DNA of 64,000 bases from assembly GCF_009674605.1 (NCBI RefSeq), contig NZ_WKJO01000001.1, positions 1,488,001 to 1,552,000 of the forward strand. The letters run 5' to 3'. A program made the position numbers and the translations under genes. Origin of the DNA: Haloferax litoreum (lineage in GTDB: Archaea; Halobacteriota; Halobacteria; Halobacteriales; Haloferacaceae). Shown piece after piece: positions 61,635-64,000 of this stretch; positions within the stretch are counted from its first letter, which is position 1; each line of letters opens with the position of its first letter. The notes under the pieces were generated by a model, which was given only the letters and a program-made list of their open reading frames with translations, was not told the DNA's origin and searched no databases.

Positions 61635-63020
61635 TCAGTCGTCTGAGAGTTGCTCGATGACGCGGCGAGGTATCTCGTCTTCGGACGACTCACCGTCGAT
61701 ATCGGGGTGGTTTCCCTCAGAGACATCTCCCAGACGACTGGACGACGTCGCAGTGTCCGGGACGGAGTAGTCGTCGAATCCGGGGTCGAACAACCGCATC
61801 GCCGTCTGGATGGTCGTCCAGTCGTCGTCGCCCGCGGCGTCGCGGAGACTCTTCGTCGGCGCGGAGAGCAGTTGCCCGATGAGTGCGTCCGCGAGGGACT
61901 CGACGGTTTCGCGCTGTTCGTCGGTCAGGTCGCCCTGCGCTTCTAACTTCGAGAGAGCGGTCGAAACCTCGCGGCGTTTGACGTGTTCTGCCGCCTCGTA
62001 CATCGAACTAATCGCCTCGTCGGCACGCTTGCGCTTGTAGGCGGCAAGCAGGCGGTCGAACTCCTCGTCTATCATCGCCTCGACCTGTTTCGCGGCCTGT
62101 TCGCGCTGGGCCGCAGTCCGGTCGGTGACCGTCTCTAAGTCGTCGATGTCGTGGACGCGGACGCCGTCGACGTCGTCGGCGGCGGGGTCGACGTCGCGGG
62201 GTTGTGCAATGTCGATGAGCATCGTCGCACCGGCCGCTTCGAGGTGTGCCGACTCGACGACGTAGTCTGGACTGCTCGTCGCTGTGATGACGATGTCGGC
62301 GTCGACGAGCAACTCGCCGAGAGAGTCGAGTCCCGCGGCGGCGGTGATGCCCGGAATTTCGCGTGACAGATGCGCGGCGTGGGAGACGGTCCGGTTCGCG
62401 ACGACCAACTCGGACACGTCGACGGACGCGAGTGCCTTTGCGGCGAGGGTGCCCATCTCGCCTGCGCCGACGACGAGGGCACGGGCGTCTTCGACGGGGT
62501 GCCCCAGTTTCGAGCGAGCGAGTCTGACGGCGGCACTACCGAGCGAGACGGCACCTTCGTTGATGGCCGTCTCGTCGCGGGCGCGTTCGCCGACGTGGAT
62601 GGCTTTCATCAGTGCGTCTTCGAGCATTGGCCCGATGCTCCCGGCGTCGTGGGCCGCCTCGAACGCGTCCTTGAGTTGCCCGAGAATCTGGTCTTCGCCG
62701 AGGACGAGCGATTCGAGACCCGACGCCACCCGCATCAGGTGGCGAAGGCTCTCTTCGTGGTCCATGTGGCGGACGCTCCCGTCTCGAACGTCGGGTGCGA
62801 AGTCTTCCAGCGCACGGCGTCCATGGGTGGCGTCGTCGGTGACGACGTAGGCTTCTGCCCGGTTACACGTCTGCAGCGAAAACGCCTCCGTGACGCCCTC
62901 ACACGCGAGCAGTCGAGCGACGACCGTCTCGACGTCGTCGCTCGACGCGGATTCTATCTCCTGAACGCTCGCCCGGTCGTGGGCGACGCTCACACCAGAG
63001 ATGACACCCGCGTTTCTCAT
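61635..63020 (-). CDS. hemA: Glutamyl-tRNA reductase
   Basis: A 461-residue protein with a catalytic Cys52 in FSLQTCNRAEAYV, LVLGEDQILGQLKDAFEAAHDAG and the NADPH-binding ALVVGAGEMGTLAAKAL. The C-terminal helical dimerisation domain and a disordered acidic tail follow. It makes glutamate-1-semialdehyde, the first committed step to tetrapyrroles. Its start overlaps the siroheme synthase stop by four bases (ATGA). Confidence 0.93.
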   Translation of the reverse strand: MRNAGVISGVSVAHDRASVQEIESASSDDVETVVARLLACEGVTEAFSLQTCNRAEAYVVTDDATHGRRALEDFAPDVRDGSVRHMDHEESLRHLMRVASGLESLVLGEDQILGQLKDAFEAAHDAGSIGPMLEDALMKAIHVGERARDETAINEGAVSLGSAAVRLARSKLGHPVEDARALVVGAGEMGTLAAKALASVDVSELVVANRTVSHAAHLSREIPGITAAAGLDSLGELLVDADIVITATSSPDYVVESAHLEAAGATMLIDIAQPRDVDPAADDVDGVRVHDIDDLETVTDRTAAQREQAAKQVEAMIDEEFDRLLAAYKRKRADEAISSMYEAAEHVKRREVSTALSKLEAQGDLTDEQRETVESLADALIGQLLSAPTKSLRDAAGDDDWTTIQTAMRLFDPGFDDYSVPDTATSSSRLGDVSEGNHPDIDGESSEDEIPRRVIEQLSDD

Positions 63021-63664
63021 GAATCACCTCGCATTGTGTCTGTAATCACGCGCGCTGCCTCTCGTCGGGGGTTTGTATCCGCACTACGTAAAGCCTTCCA
63101 AACCGACGGGTCGCGCACGACGGCGCGAATCGCGTCACGGCGTTCGGCCGGCGAGTGGTCCGCGTCTTTGAGTTCGTCGCGGAGGTCGGCCGTCAATTCG
63201 GCCATCGCGCCGGCACCGTCGAGTTCGGCCTCGATGCGCTCACGCAGGTACTTCGACAGGGCCGGACTCGACCCGCCGGTTGTGATGGCCACGGACACAT
63301 CCCCGTCGTCCACGGTGGCGGGGACGACGACGCTCCCGGCCTCTCGTTCGCCGCTACGGTCTGCGCGGTTGACCAGCACGCCCCGTTCGCGGGCCGAGTC
63401 GACGATGGCGTCGTTCACCGCGGAATCGTTCGTCGCCGCGACGGCGAGTGCCGGGTCGAACCGGTCGAACCACTCGGAGATGTCGTCGGGTGCCGGGGCC
63501 GCACGCACGAGTTCGGCGTCGCCGAAGTCCCGGTCTGCGAACTCGGGGCTCACGACGACGGTCTGGGTCTCGCGGGCGAATCGCCGGGCTTTGCGGGCAC
63601 CGACAGGTCCACCTCCGAACACGAGGATGGTCTCGCCGGACAGGTCGTGAACCAGTGGAATCAT
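63017..63664 (-). CDS. Precorrin-2 dehydrogenase/siroheme synthase-like
   Basis: A 215-residue protein starting MIPLVHDLSGETILVFGGGPVGARKARRFA with the NAD-binding GGGPVG motif. ALAVAATNDSAVNDAI and ITTGGSSPALSKYLRERIE are typical of the precorrin-2 dehydrogenase/sirohydrochlorin ferrochelatase part of siroheme synthase. It prepares siroheme for the Ahb-type heme route. It is flanked by ahbB and hemA in one operon. Confidence 0.9.
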   Translation of the reverse strand: MIPLVHDLSGETILVFGGGPVGARKARRFARETQTVVVSPEFADRDFGDAELVRAAPAPDDISEWFDRFDPALAVAATNDSAVNDAIVDSARERGVLVNRADRSGEREAGSVVVPATVDDGDVSVAITTGGSSPALSKYLRERIEAELDGAGAMAELTADLRDELKDADHSPAERRDAIRAVVRDPSVWKALRSADTNPRREAARVITDTMRGDS

Positions 63665-63665
63665 C

Positions 63666-64000
63666 TCACTCCGTGTTGGCGTCTGCTCGCTCGTCCAGTC
63701 TGATACCGGTCTTCTTCAAGATTCGGGTCGAGAACAACGTGTCCCAGTCGTCGTCACCGACCTCCCAGTGTTCACTCATGACCTCACGGACGCGCTCGAC
63801 GCGGGCGTCGCTCTCTGCTTTCGACCGGCCGTGGGTCATCGCGAAGAAGTTGTACGGCCAGACGCCCTCGTGTCGTGGCCGGCGGTAACAGTGGGTGACG
63901 AAGTCGAGCGAGGCGATTTCCGGGCCAACCTCCATCACGATGTCGTCGGGGACGTTCCAGACCGTCATCCCGTTCTCGCTGTACCCGAGGGCGTAGTGGT
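63666..64000 (-). CDS. ahbB: Siroheme decarboxylase AhbB-like, partial
   Basis: The frame is open to the right edge; its N-terminus is missing. Visible residues read YALGYSENGMTVWNVPDD, then FVTHCYRRPRHEGVWPYNFFAMTHG, the AhbA/B (Lrp-like) decarboxylase hallmark, ending LDERADANTE. The segment GYSENGMTVWNV and the PYNFFAMTHG motif fit siroheme decarboxylase. The stop is one base from the siroheme synthase start, so translation is coupled. This enzyme supports heme formation from siroheme. Confidence 0.85.
   Translation of the reverse strand, partial: HYALGYSENGMTVWNVPDDIVMEVGPEIASLDFVTHCYRRPRHEGVWPYNFFAMTHGRSKAESDARVERVREVMSEHWEVGDDDWDTLFSTRILKKTGIRLDERADANTE

Noticed and set aside
62370-63650. 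426-residue plus-strand frame
   Set aside because: It is antisense to hemA and the siroheme synthase gene.
1-64000. CRISPR array
   Set aside because: No regularly spaced direct repeats with unique spacers were seen. The only short arrays are the three iterons and the module-edge repeats.

Overview
The window looks like a haloarchaeal chromosome, most like Haloferax. The evidence is high GC with G/C-rich third codon positions, very acidic proteins, archaeal information-processing genes (aIF2-beta with a TRAM domain, aIF5A), haloarchaea-restricted families (LWR-salt, HalOD1 output, DUF5518 and DUF7512-like proteins, bat-type HTH), many likely leaderless starts, and heme synthesis through siroheme. 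This assignment comes from gene content alone.

Left backbone (1-21.7 kb). A cut-off acidic-linker protein is followed by an epimerase, a GNAT, aIF2-beta, a FAH-family hydrolase and a long sulfur block. The sulfur block holds a rhodanese/metallo-beta-lactamase persulfide dioxygenase-like enzyme, a small DUF7512-like membrane protein, a TauE/SafE exporter, a divergent winged-helix/tandem rhodanese protein, a DUF1641 protein and a sulfide:quinone oxidoreductase-like flavoprotein. After it come an aldo-keto reductase, a secreted Tat-type protein, a 6-TM potassium channel with a zinc ribbon, a transducer, a cold-shock protein, a DsrE protein, a flavodoxin, an ATP-grasp enzyme and a GIY-YIG-like protein.

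Accessory island (about 21.7-44.6 kb). Codon use becomes visibly more A/T-rich. A 13-bp direct repeat lies at both edges, and a third, related copy at 37.9 kb divides the island into two modules. Module A (about 16 kb) carries two paralogous MTH538/ThsB-like TIR genes, a RipA-like membrane protein, a third TIR/deoxyribosyltransferase-like protein, a partial tRNA-like sequence, a tyrosine integrase with its upstream partner, small unknown genes, a promoter region with three copies of a 14-bp motif, McrBC with a multidomain McrB, and a divergent STAND-type NTPase. Module B (about 6.5 kb) carries a truncated homologue of the integrase partner, an OLD-family ATPase/TOPRIM nuclease, a single-chain type IIG-like restriction-modification enzyme and a coiled-coil membrane protein. 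The island reads as a defence island assembled in at least two steps.

Right backbone (44.7-64 kb). A restriction-fold membrane protein is followed by an M20 peptidase with an APC permease and an HTH regulator. Next is the aIF5A modification neighbourhood (deoxyhypusine synthase, Nif3-like protein, agmatinase-like protein, aIF5A). Then come a UbiB-type kinase, Hsp20, two overlapping moeA genes (the second with a periplasmic-binding-protein-like tail), a HalOD1 response regulator, a HAD phosphatase, LWR-salt, a pterin dehydratase, and a heme operon (ahbB, siroheme synthase, hemA) running off the right end.

No rRNA, complete tRNA, CRISPR array or complete insertion sequence was seen. All functional calls rest on reading motifs by eye. 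No database search was run.
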